This document shows positions 20,700 through 31,900 of a DNA stretch of 64,000 bases, one piece after another. Source of the DNA: Cystobasidiopsis lactophilus (Eukaryota > Basidiomycota > Agaricostilbomycetes > Agaricostilbales > Chionosphaeraceae); contig BCIO01000002.1 of the NCBI GenBank assembly GCA_001599975.1, forward strand, positions 4,479,989 to 4,543,988, in the 5' to 3' direction. The notes below the pieces were generated by a model. It did not search any database and had not been told where the DNA came from. It worked only from the letters and a program-made list of their open reading frames with translations. The stretch's first letter is position 1; every line of letters starts with the position of its first letter. The translations under genes were made by a program, and so were the position numbers.

Positions 20700-22410
20700 T
20701 CTTGATATCTGTTGAGTGGCGACTACGGGTGCATGCGGCTCTAGGTCTGCAGGAGAGAGGACAGCTCCAAAAAACAACAAAGGCGCGTCTTCCCTCCTCT
20801 CGGCGCGCCGGCTTGTGGGCGGGTGGCGACCATTTGGCCTTTGCTTTGGATAGCTTGGAAGCCTAACAATGGCGAAGTCTGACATGGTACAAGAAAATGG
20901 AGAAGGCCTTTGGGGACTGCCGGCTGCACGAAACTTCCATTCTTCCCTCTGCCGAACTCCCCATCCTAAGATACGACCGGCCAACCAGACGCTTGGAAGG
21001 TGCCAGAGAGAGAGAGAGAGCTGTTCGTGGTTGTAATGATGGTCAGGGCGCCAAAGGACGCCAAGGCAGACCATCGAAGTCTATAAGCTTCTAATTGGAG
21101 ATGAGGTGGGCGGTGGACTTGATCAAAGGTGCTTCGTCCAGCTCGCCCAGCTATCATGCGTAGCATCTGGAGGTGTTTCGATGCTATTGACATGCACTGG
21201 TCCATCTGAGGATGAGCCAAAAGCGCCATCTTGTCCGACCTGCAGAGGTCCGGTGGAGGTTGACGTTGGTGGTCGCAGTCGACAACTTCCCGTAGTCCGA
21301 GCTGGCTGGGAAAAGTTGGTGGATATTGTAAGTGCCTCTGAGCTGCTCTCAAGCCCAGCACCGAGCCAGAGACGCCATCTTGCTGGCGAACTGCGGAAGA
21401 TGGCTGGCCACCGTCTCCAAAATCGCTTCCGACAACCTGGTGCCGCATACGTTGGAGATGGTCGTCAGATGCTTCCAAGTCTGGAAATTGCACTGATGAG
21501 GTCGTATTGAGGCGCTGATCTTTGGTCCGGGTCACTGAGGAAGATGGCTGAACCCAAGCTTGTTGGAGCTCCCGAGTTGCCAATGTCAATGCGTGATGAT
21601 ATTGGGCTGCAAGATGTCATCGCTGTCTTGGAGTGCCCTGATTCGACCAGGGAATGCCAAAGGCGCCATTGTCCAAGCTTGAAATCTCGAGCTCTTCCCC
21701 ATCGCCACCACCTCGAGCCGGGCCATCGAGCCGGGCCAAAAACACGCCACGAATACCATCCACTTCTTTTCTAGTCTGGTCATAGCTGACCATGAAACCA
21801 CGAGCCTTGAGCATCTATCGCCGCCTGCCTTGTCACCCTCTCGGGGCCAGGTCTGGTGAGCTGTGAGCCTTGGCAATGAGGCATTTCCCTTGACTGCCCA
21901 AAACCCAGATCTCTCGAGAATCCAATCTTAAGGCGAGAATGATCCAAAGCTTTGTCTAATCGGAGCCAGACCGGAGGGAAGGACCAGGAGGACAGAAACC
22001 AAACAAATGGGCAAAGAGAACCGATCCTCCTCCGAAGCGAACACCAGACGAACGAGAGGGCAGACGACCATTATTTCCAAGCGACCGACGACGACCAGCT
22101 AGTCAGCTGCTGGTTGGTTGGTACCTGAAGGTCAGGAACATCCGAGGTCGCCTGGTCCTTTGTTGTGTTCGTGACCCAGAGCACGTTGGAGGGTCCGACT
22201 TCGGCATTTTGATCTGGACCATCCTTGTCCTCTCTCGCAACAAGTTCACAGTGTCGCCGCTGCCAAACAACAACGAAGCCAAGCAAAGCGTGGGAAGAAA
22301 GGCTCGATAACTTTTTATTTTTCCCGGGCTTCAAGCCTCCTTGTTTGCGCTTGCCCTTTTCAGGTCCCAACCAATAGTTACACAGTGGCAAGCAAGGCAG
22401 GAGGGACAGA
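20700..22410. other. 1.7 kb with only an unresolved minus-strand frame
   Basis: Minus-strand frame from about 21814 to 20970 reads like coding sequence (FMVSYDQTRKEVDGIRG, then LTLATRELQQAW) but contains one in-frame TGA and no clear intron to remove it. It may be a decayed or mis-sequenced gene. A short (AG)n tract lies at 21005-21020. The last 300 bases must contain the Galpha promoter. Confidence 0.3.
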
Positions 22411-23988
22411 ATGGGCTGCGGACAGAGCAGCACGTTGGAGCAGGACGCCAATGGCTTGTCAAGAGCGAAGGACCGGAGCTATGCGATTGACCGGCAACTC
22501 GAGCAAGACTCGCGCCAGTTCCGCCGAGAGTGCAAGATCCTCCTCCTGGGTATGTGTCCCTTGTTGGCATTTGGCTAAGTCCAAAAACAACTTAGCCATG
22601 GACGAGTGAACAGGCTCAGGCGAGAGCGGCAAGTCGACGGTCGTCAAGCAGATGAAGATCATCCACCAGAATGGCTACACCGTCGACGAGCTGCTGCTCT
22701 ACCGGGCCACAGTGTACAAGAGTGCGTCCACTGTGATTACATGATAATCAGGCATTGCTGATGCAAGACACAGACCTGATGGACTCAGCCCAAGCGATTG
22801 TCATGGCCATGCGCCGCTTCAAGTTGGACCCCGTCGAATCCGTCAACCGCCACTTCGCAGATCGCATCTTGGAGTTCCGCATCGACGCCAACGGCCAGCT
22901 CCTGCCACAAGACTTGGTGCAGGCGATTGAGTCCCTCTGGCACGACCCCATCATCCCCACCGTCCTCGACCGCCAGTCCGAGTTCTACTTGATGGACTCG
23001 GCCTCCTACTTCTTCGACCAGGTCCAGCGCATAGGCAGGCACGACTACATCCCCAACGAGGGCGACGTCTTGAGGGCGCGCACCAAAACAACGGGCATCT
23101 CCGAAACAAAGTTCACCTCTGGCCAGTTGTCCATCCACATGTTCGACGTTGGTGGCCAGAGATCAGAGCGCAAGAAGGTGCGTTGTCCATGTCCTACTTT
23201 CCGCATATTGAAGGATATTGACATTGGTTTCGTTCACACAGTGGTGAGTTTCCGGGCCGACTATCCGATTAAGGTTTTCATCAGCGATACTGAGTTGTGT
23301 CACTCAGGATCCACTGCTTCGAAGCGGTCACCTCCATCATCTTTTGCGTCGCCCTCTCAGAGTACGACCAGGTCCTCCTCGAGGAATCCGGCCAGGTAAA
23401 TATCCTGTGCCTTGGACCCTAAACAAGCTGAACGTGGTGTTCAGAACCGAATGGCCGAGTCCTTGGTCCTCTTCGAATCCGTCATCAACTCGAGGTGGTT
23501 CGTCCGCACGTCCATCATCCTCTTCCTCAACAAAATCGATTTGGTAGGATTGCCCCCTTTGCCTTGGGAAAGTCATTTCAAACTAACTATGGGTGAACGC
23601 GCGCACACAGTTCAAAGTCAAGCTGCCAAAGGTGCCACTAGACCAATACTTCCCAGAGTACACCGGCGGCGCGGACGTCAACAAGGCCGCCAAGTACATC
23701 CTCTGGCGCTTCACCCAGCTCAACCGCGCCAGGTTGTCCATCTACCCCCAGTTCGTCTTCAGCCCCTTTGTTCCCAATGGACATAAAGAGGCTGACCGTA
23801 GACGAAAACAGCTTGACACAAGCGACAGACACGTCCAACATCCGGCTCGTCTTTGCCGCCGTCAAGGGTTCGTTCTTTTGCCCCCTTTACAATATGTCTC
23901 CCTTGCACCAGCGCTGACATATACGGCTTGGGTGAAACGAACAGAGACCATCCTCCAGAACGCACTGCGGGACAGCGGCATTCTCTGA
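22411..23988 (+). CDS. heterotrimeric G protein alpha subunit
   Basis: Nine coding exons: 22411-22549, 22614-22721, 22774-23177, 23242-23243, 23308-23395, 23445-23543, 23611-23750, 23812-23867 and 23945-23988; 359 aa. All GTPase motifs are present: MGCGQS (Gly2 myristoylation, Cys3 palmitoylation), GSGESGKS (P-loop), the switch I Arg/Thr (RARTKTTG), DVGGQRSE (switch II), FLNKIDL (guanine specificity) and ATDTSN (TCAT-loop equivalent). The C-terminal five residues, which set receptor choice, are DSGIL; position -4 is Ser, so it is not a pertussis-toxin site. It acts at the plasma membrane between receptors and cAMP or MAPK signalling. The conserved KKWIHCFE is restored only if a 2-nt exon (TG) is spliced between two 64-nt introns. 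Confidence 0.95.
23242..23243 (+). other. 2-nt micro-exon (TG) of the Galpha gene
   Basis: Upstream exon ends AAG AAG; downstream exon begins G ATC CAC. The invariant Trp codon TGG needs TG from between. The intervening 130 bases contain cacacag-TG-gtgagt, an acceptor directly followed by two bases and a consensus donor, giving introns 23178-23241 and 23244-23307, each exactly 64 nt. Splicing the whole segment as one intron shifts the frame and destroys the rest of the protein. Confidence 0.8.
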
Positions 23989-24703
23989 CCCACCGCCTTT
24001 CGATTTTGACTTCTCCCTCTCTCTCGCCTTTTTAACGACTTAACGACTCTCCTCTCGACTTGCTCATCGTAATCTGTCTACACAAACCCTACACCACCAC
24101 CCTTTGGGGGAACCCTTGGGGGGATTTATTACACTCTCTCTTCTCTTTTCTCTTTTTTTGGGTCTATAGTTCGCCTCTCCGTTTCTTGCTGCTTCTCTCC
24201 CAGTGTATAACCACCCCAATTTTTACCTTAAACTTCCCTCTCGTTAGTTCTGATGTTGGACACTCTTGGCTCTCTCTCTCTCTCTCAATTCGATGGGGAG
24301 GGCGAAAGGGAAGGGGAGGGAAAAGGGAAAAGCCGGAAGCCTTGTTGCATTTTAAACTGCCTCTTTGTTTAGAAACTTTTGAAGGAGTCCTAGTGTTCGC
24401 TGTTTGTGAGTGGATGAGGAAACCCTGGGGGTGGGAGAGGTGGCGGCGGCGAGTGGCGGCCTCTTAAGAACTGCGTTTGGATGAAAGACTCAAACTTGAT
24501 GGATAATACTGCCAGAGCAGCGCATACTGAGCAGAAGTCGAGATCAGGATACAAGGACCTGGAGAACCGCAACTGGAAGTGTGCACCCGAGCCCGGTGGC
24601 GAAGCATTTGCGGCGCCTCTCAGCTCGCTCGGATCCATCTATCTTCGCTCCGTGGTGACTACTCGCTATGACGGTTGTACGCTGATGAACGCGGGAAAAG
24701 GTG
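23989..24703. other. convergent 3' flanks, pyrimidine-rich
   Basis: 700 bases rich in T and C on the plus strand, with a (CT)n tract near 24270-24286. Presumed 3' UTRs of convergent genes. No gene seen. Confidence 0.5.
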
Positions 24704-26117
24704 TTAGGAGATTGTTGGAGAGGGGCAAAGAGATGCCGTACCCGGCACACCGAAAAACAGCAATTGGCCAGCCTCTACACGGGCGGCAGTATCCGTAGAG
24801 TTCTTCAAGGTGTCAACGAGGATGCTCCATTCTTTGTCGGTCAGGCCATCTGGTCCCGGCACCTCGGGGGCATCCATTGGCTCGTCCGCTTGTCCTCCTT
24901 CACCTGATCCGAGACCCTGCTCGATGTTGCTCTGGTTGGTCAGGCTTCTCGTTTGAGCCTCGTCCCACTGGAACTGCTCGACGAGCTGACCGACGCGAAT
25001 GTCAATCTTTTCGCCCAATGTTCCACTTGCAGCTGTGGGTTTGAAGTAGATCTGCTCGACGATTTCGGCTATGTCGGTAGCAAAAGCTCTGATGCGTTGA
25101 GGGATGGGCTTCTTTTGGTTGATCCAGAACTGCAATTTGGCGTGGGCATTGAGGACGACGGCTAAGCTGCAGATTTGCTCGGCTGGCGGACGAAGCGAAA
25201 CGTGCTGAAACGGTGGCAGCGCGGTCTGAGGAGCGCCATAAGTGATAAAATGGCCGTCCTCCGAGGCCTTGTAAAACGACCACTGGATAACGTCTGGCGG
25301 CGGGACCCTGCCATCACGTTGCCACAAGATGCGCGAGGGCGCCATCGGCACGGGGTAGTTTTGGGGCAAGAAGTCGGTCGCTCTAGGGATCAAGACGTCC
25401 CAGGTGACGTCCGAAAATGGGTGGCCGTCAGTCTGGCCTCAGAAGTCGTCTGAGACGAAGTCCAATGTCAAGCATGCGCGTGCGCGCACCTGCAAAGGTC
25501 GCCTCACGCCACTGCCGTGTTCGTTCGCTAAGCGCTGCCATTCGTCATTGGAAGTTTTGAGGGCCGCCCCCATCAAGACCAAACGGGCCTCTGTGGGCAC
25601 AATGATGAAGAGGCCATTGCGGTCGAAATCGATATGATAGCCGGCTTCCACTACGCAACCGAATGGGTAACACAATCAGAATGAGGCGGGGCGTTACTCA
25701 CGCAGCAGAGCATTTGGAAGCGAGTCCAGAGCGAAAGCTGGTAGAGCGGGATGGCCGATGCGCAAGTTGGAGAGTACAGACTCCTGTCAGATAAGTGAGC
25801 ATAGGCAGATTTGGGGTCTCTGCCTCTTTGCTTACGACGGCACTTTTGCGCACAGGATCGCGGCGGACCGCCTTGATGATGTGCGCCGCCTGCAGGTTTG
25901 GAGATGCGCAGCCCGTCAGAAACGAGACTTGATCGAGCTGCAGCAACTGGTAGCGCAGGGTCTTGTCGATCGGGTCCTCGTCGGAAGAGAGGACAGAGGC
26001 TCCGGAAACAGTCTGCGTCGGCGAATCCGGTCGAGGCAAGCGACGAAGGAGAAAGGGGTTGGGAGGCGTATGATGCACTTTGGGCTGCACCACAATGCCC
26101 TCGCACACTCTCGACAT
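24704..26117 (-). CDS. fungal HNH endonuclease-domain protein
   Basis: Exons 26117-25836, 25783-25702, 25650-25490 and 25432-24704; 417 aa. The N-terminal third carries an HNH_2-type core: QVSFLTGCASPNLQAAHII (Cys and the AAH that forms the beta-beta-alpha metal site), then SVLSNLRIG, LDSLPNALLL and AGYHIDFDRNGLFIIVP. This order is usual in the large fungal HNH family, of which few members have a tested activity. The C-terminal half is less conserved, ending in an acidic Gly/Pro tail. Nuclease activity is a family inference; the Asn of HNH cannot be assigned with certainty. It starts 110 bp from the divergent GGPP synthase gene. Confidence 0.75.
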
Positions 26118-26227
26118 GTTTTCAACTCGAATTCTACACGTAAGCGACGGAAAACCAAAGCGAGGGTCGACGTCTGGGCGAAAAAGGTTTGGAAGCAGAC
26201 GACGGTCGCCACTTTGCTCGCACTGCA

Positions 26228-27625
26228 ATGCCGCCTGCAAACCAGCCGCCTGACTACGTGCACCTGCTAGACAAGCTCAAAGATGAATCCCAGGCGCCGC
26301 AGTGGAGCCAGACCAACGAGCAGATCCTCCTCGAGCCCTTCACCTACTTGACCTCGATTCCAGGCAAGGAGATTCGCCCGGCCTTGATTGACGCTTTCAA
26401 CCTCTGGCTGGACGTGCCTAAAGAGAGCTTGGCTGTCATTAAGCTCATCGTCCAGCAGCTGCACACCGCCAGCTTGCTGTGGGCCTCCTTTTAGTTCTCC
26501 AAACGTGACGTGTCTTCTCATTTCACGCTCGAACCAGTATGGACGACGTGGAGGACAACTCGCTGCTCAGACGAGGCATTCCAGGTTTGGCCTCCTTCCT
26601 AATCCAGACGCGTTTTCGTCTCAAGGACTTTGAACAGTGGCCCACAAGATTTACGGCGTGCCGCAAACCATCAACTCGGCCAACTACGTCTACTTCCTAG
26701 CACTCCAGCAAGTGGCCAAGCTCCATGGAGCCAGAAGCACCGAGGTGCTCAACACTATCAATGGTAGGTCGCGTGTCCCACTTAAAGCGCATGATTGTTC
26801 GCCTGTTGAAACTGCCCGTCTAACAGAGGAGCTCCTGAACCTCCATCGAGGGCAAGGGCTCGAGCTCTACTGGAGGGAGAATCTGCAGTGCCCGTCGGAA
26901 GAGGAATACTTGGACATGGTCAGCAACAGTGAGCGGCAGCAAGCACTCCACGGGCTGCTCTGTATGGCTGACGAGTCTGGTTTCTTCGCAGAAACGGGAG
27001 GCCTGCTAAGACTGGCGATGAAACTCATGCTGGCATCTGCTTCCAAGCCGGTGACAGCGTGCGTTCGAACTTTGGCTAGATGTGCCGCCCCTGAAGTGGC
27101 GTCGCTCGCAGTGATCTGATCCCGCTGGTCAACTTAATCGGCATCCTATTCCAAGTGCAAGACGACTATCTAAACCTTCAATCTGACAAGGTGGGCTCTC
27201 CATTGTGGACGATTGGTCATTGTTGACCGCTAGCACCTCCAGTACTCTGCCAAGAAGGGCTTCTGCGAGGACCTAACAGAGGGCAAATTTTCCTTCCCCA
27301 TCGTCCACTCCATCACTCACAGCAGCAACCATCGACTTATCAGTAAGAGTCACTGCCTGACCTGACTTGAGATCCAGGCTGAAAGTCAGCGACAGACGTG
27401 CTGCGGCAGCGGCCCACAGACGAGGCGACCAAGGAGTGGGCGGTGGCCTACATGCGCGATGAAACTGACTCTTTCGAATACACCCAACGCGTGGTGTCGA
27501 CTCTCAGGCAGCAAGCGGACCAAGAGATCCAAGCTCTGGGTGGCAACCTGCAGCTATCGCGCATCGTTGAGCTGATCGTCGGGGCGAGTGAGAGTGGAGG
27601 CAAGACGCCTCGTCTTTCATCATAA
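26228..27625 (+). CDS. geranylgeranyl diphosphate synthase
   Basis: Eight exons: 26228-26478, 26538-26584, 26638-26763, 26827-26928, 26992-27058, 27112-27190, 27243-27342 and 27396-27625; 333 aa, normal for the family. It condenses FPP with IPP to GGPP for carotenoids, prenylated GTPases and quinones. First aspartate-rich motif: [13 protein letters not shown], with the upstream PGKEIRPAL (FARM lid and IPP-binding Arg); second motif: [26 protein letters not shown] is the fungal GGPPS block near the C terminus. Exon 2 is only 47 nt and carries the DDVED motif. For exon 7 I use the second AG (27241-27242), which yields the usual SDKYSAKKG joint; the TAG at 27231 would add three residues in frame. 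Confidence 0.93.
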
Positions 27626-27658
27626 TGCAGTTCCATATGCAAGTGTTGTAATGGTATT

Positions 27659-28850
27659 TCACAGGGCTCGGTTCAACTCGAAGTCCAGCACTAAGTTGTC
27701 GATCAGCCTCGTCTTGCCCAACCACATGGCCCCCGACAAAATCGCCCCTTTGCCTGGTACCAGCGTTTGTACTGGTTCCAAAGTGCCGGGATCATTGAAA
27801 GAGATGTAATCCGCTCGCATCTCCACCCCTTGCTCCTCCCTCGCTTTCGCTGCCACCTCTCCAATGTGCTTCAAAGCCAGACCCTTGAGCGTGTCCGCAG
27901 TAGGCAAAGCTCCAGCTTGACGCTGGTTTTGGAATTCGGCCTCTGCAAGTTGGAGAGCTTGGTAGAGCGTGGGCGCGAAAGGCCGCTCGGCCGGAGTGAG
28001 GTAGGCGTTTCGACTTGACAGTGCTAGCCCGGTGGTCGAGTCACGCGTTGTCGGTACAATGACCATGTGATATGGTGAAAGAGGGTGAGGGAGGTGCATG
28101 TCTTCGAGCATCCGCCGAAGCACAAAACACTGCTGGATGTCCTTTTGCCCAAAGAAAGTCCAGTCCGGCTAGTGGCAAGAATTGAGGCCGTTTTCATGGA
28201 TTTTGAATGAGATAGAGGAGACCAACCTGAACGATGTTGAACAGTTTGAGCACGACTGTCGCGACTCCTCGAAAGAAGGTCGGCCGCGAGCCGCCTTCCA
28301 TTTGATGCGACAAGCCCTTGACCTCAACAAAGGTCCCCACTTGCTTGTTCACATCTTGTTCGATACCAGACGGGTACAGTGTGGGCACAGAGGGCAAGAA
28401 CAGGGCTGACACCTCTTGCTTCGACGTTGAAAGTGACCGCAGCTTTTCAAGGTCCGTCTCCAATGTTCGAGGATAAGACCCAAGGTCTTCTGTTGGTGCA
28501 AACTGGGCCGGATTCTAGGGCCCCTCTCAGCGCCATAGCTCTCCAATTAAGGCCGACAAGACACCCACGACAAAAATGCTGACAATCGTTTTGTCGCACT
28601 TGTCCATCGACCGCTGGACTGTCGGCCTCCAGGATCAGCTGGCCATCACATTTTCAAGGGATCTGACCGTACTCAGGTTCAAATGGCCCTCGTGCAGGGC
28701 CCCCATCGTCGCGACGAAGCCGACGCTTTCCCCAGATTGGAAAGCCGCCGCTCGCCAGGCTCGGACGGCCTCGACAGTCTCCAGAATGGCGGGCGACGAC
28801 TTGGTTGACATGGTTCGACCAAATAAGAAACGCCCGCTCAAGCGAATCAT
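27659..28850 (-). CDS. PAN6: pantothenate synthetase (pantoate-beta-alanine ligase)
   Basis: Exons 28850-28673, 28618-28569, 28514-28227 and 28168-27659; 341 aa. It joins pantoate and beta-alanine with ATP to make pantothenate. Motifs: [16 protein letters not shown] (ATP-binding HxGH), [37 protein letters not shown] (QKD) and [10 protein letters not shown]. Two in-frame starts compete: 28850 adds [13 protein letters not shown], a basic amphipathic stretch that could target mitochondria; 28811 gives a cytosolic-length enzyme (328 aa). The gene lies 125 bp downstream of the xanthine dehydrogenase stop on the same strand and its end is 33 bp from the convergent GGPP synthase stop. Its beta-alanine could come from the pyrimidine-breakdown genes near 53-57 kb. 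Confidence 0.92.
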
Positions 28851-28975
28851 AGGCGCATCTGACAGAGCTGATCCAGTTTGCCAAAATCGATGTGCAGTGA
28901 ACGAAACAAAACATGCAGGATTTCTGGTTCCAGTCAAGTGCAATGCAATCAAACGAGGTATACAAAGAATCGCAA

Positions 28976-31900
28976 TCAAATGTACACGAAGAACGGCTTC
29001 TCCCCTTCCTTGGGCTTGACCTCGCCCTGCTGCGCCAGTTTATCGCCCACGGCCATCCGCATCCGCTCGGCTGTGAAGGGTAGCTGGAATGGCAGGAAGG
29101 TGTCGTCCACGCCGTTGTCTTTGCGAGCCGACTGGACGGCATCGCGCAAGGCCAGGAGAACGGAAGCTCCAAGGAAGAGCGGCGGCTCGCCGACTCCCCT
29201 CGAGGAGTGGACTGTGTTGAGCCCGTCAAAGTTGGAGCCTTTATAAAGCGAAACATTGAACTCTTGTGGCACATCCGCGAAGGTCGGAATCTTGTAGGCT
29301 CTGTGGTGGGACCGCTTCAGCTCACAAGTGGGCGTTGGAGGTAGGTGAATTAACACACCCGGGGCCTTTGGTGAAGATGCGACCGTTCTGAAGCCACAAG
29401 CTCTCTTCAAAAGTGAACAGCCCGAAGCCTTGCGTAAAGGCGCCGATGATCTGGCCATAGTCAATGGCAGGCGACAATGATCTCCCAACGTCCATCAGAA
29501 TATCGCTGCGAACGATGGAGAAATGGCCTGTCAAGCAGTCGACCTCGACCTCGGAAACGGCGACGCCTTGGGTCCTGAAGAGGAAAGTCAGCACACGGGC
29601 TGCTAGGGAAGCTCGGGGACCAACCAGTAGTGATAGAGACGTTTTGGCTCTTCAGTTCTCGGAGCGTCGCCGTCTGACGATAGAAGGTCAGCTTCCGCAC
29701 CAAAGCCATTTGCAAAGCGCGCTCACAATTCTGCCAGGCGTAGCCAATGTCCGGTGTCTTGTAAAAGCCAGTGGATGTGAGGGGAACACGTTCAAGGTAG
29801 GCGGCCAGCGCCACCTCGGCAAAAGAGGCGTTAGGCAGCTTTTCGCGAAACGGCTTGATGCGCTCTTTGAGTTGTTGGCAGGCGTCCTTGACAGCTGCCC
29901 CATTAAGGTCCGAGCCGGTTGAGGCAGCAGTGGCAGACGCATTCGGAACGGTCGACGTGGACGTCTCCGAGATGTGGACGTTCTCCAAAGGGACGCCGAG
30001 CTCTTCGGCAGCAATTTGAAGAAGCTTGGTGTTCAGTCCTTGGCCCATTTCCGTGCCGCCGTGGGCGACGAGGACACTCCCATCTCCGGCAAGAATAGTG
30101 ACCAAGGCGTCTGTCCCCCGATGTTAGACAGAATCAGTCTAAGGAAAAGGACAGGACGTACGGCCCTGGTTCAAGTATTTGATGCCAAAGGACAGACCAA
30201 ATTTGGTTGGGAGTAAGCAAATGCCGCGCTTCCTGTGCTTGTGCTTAAGGTTGAACTCTTGCACAGCTTGCTTGCGGGCCACGTAGTCAGAGTCCGTTTT
30301 CAGCTCTTGAAGCATCTTTGGAACATTGTAGTGCGTCAAAGTCTGCCGATAGTGGGTCTTCTGGCCCTCGTGGCACAGATTGCGCTCTCGGACGTCGTCC
30401 ACATCCATCTTGAGAAAGTGCGCAACGTGGGCGATGTAGCCTTCGGCGCCAGCCAGACCTTGCGGCCCTCCGAAACCGCGGAAAGCTGTATTCGAGACGG
30501 TGTTTGTCTTAGCCAGGCGGCCACGAACGAAGACGTTGGGAATGTTGTAGGCGCCGTCCATGTGGGTCAAGGCCCGCTCCAACACTCCAGAACTGATGTC
30601 CAACGAGTGCCCGGCATTGGCAAAAAGATCGGCCTTCAAAGCCTGCAAGCGGCCGCTGTCGTCAAAGCCGACTTGGTATCGAATCAGGAAGGGGTGGCGC
30701 TGGCCAGACATGATGATATCTTGATCTCGATCCAGAGCGCATCGGACGGGCCGCTTGGTCTTTTGAGCAGCGACCGCCAACACGCCGCTGATGTGGATCG
30801 AGCGCGTCTCTTTCCCGCCAAAGCCGCCACCCAAGCGCTTCACCTTGGCCGTGACTCTGTTGAAAGGCACGCCAAGGACCTCCGCCACATGGTCTTGCGT
30901 TTCTCTCATGTTTTGAGACTGGTCGCATATCCATGAGCTCATTGTTTTGGTTCCTCTGGCGAAAAGTCTCACCGAAGAAATAATCTCCATCTCCTCTTCT
31001 CTCGGCACCGCTAAAGAGCCTTGCGTTTCCAGATAGAAGTGCCTTATCGGAACAATAACGTCAAGTGGGCCACCATAGGGTGGACATAGTAAGCTTACTC
31101 TTGGCCTCCCATGCGGACCTCGCCTTTGAGGACGTGTTGGCACCTGGCCAGGGCTTCGTCGATCGGGTCTCCGCTTTGGATGATTCTCTGTCGACCGCAT
31201 TAACAGACTCCCAACCACTAAATCAAACAAAAAACCCACATCAAGTTTGAAGAAGCTTCCGGCTTCGATCGCTTGCTCGATTGTGAGAATGGCGGGCAGA
31301 TCTTGGTACTTGATGCTAACTGCTGCCGCGGCCGCTTGTGCTTGCAGCTTAGAATCTGCCAAGACGAGGCCGACTGAAAGCACGCCGTTCAATTAGCATC
31401 CACAGGGTGATCAAGGAGTCGAAAGCGCACTGATTTGACCTTCAGCCGTGACCTCATCCGTAACAAAGAACTGTTCACGCCCAAAGGACAGACCCCACGC
31501 ATTGTGGCCACGAATGTCCTTGTGGTCAACAAACTCGTGAACGCCGGGCATCTTCAAGGCAGCGGCCGGGTCCACGGATAGCACCTTGGCATGGGGTCTA
31601 TCGGACAAGACCAGTCCAGCATAGAGCTCATCGCGATAAACGTGAATGTCGTCAAGGTAGATGGCTTCCCCAGTGGAATGTTTGATGGCGGAGTCGTGAT
31701 TGACTTGCTTGCCGACAACATTTTGAGCAAACGGATCGGAGTTGTCTCTGGTGCCGGTCGAAACACCCCGGTGGATCTCGTTGACAATGTCGCCCAGCTC
31801 TTCATCCCCAAGTGAGGCGGTCAAGAGCCCAAGGTCGGCGCAGACGGTGTGCCAAAAGCGGAACAGGAAAGAAAGACTGAGCGTGCGCCGATAGGAAGCC

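Noticed and set aside
21106-21510. Plus-strand frame with a CPTCRGP motif, RING-like
   Set aside because: Starts at GTG, only one Cys pair, no second zinc half.
22550-23944. Galpha as a frameshifted pseudogene
   Set aside because: The apparent frame break at 23178-23307 is solved by two canonical introns around TG; every GTPase motif is intact.
29674-29726. Frameshifts in the XDH 3' half
   Set aside because: Each apparent break is removed by a 50-58 nt GT-AG intron and restores family sequence.
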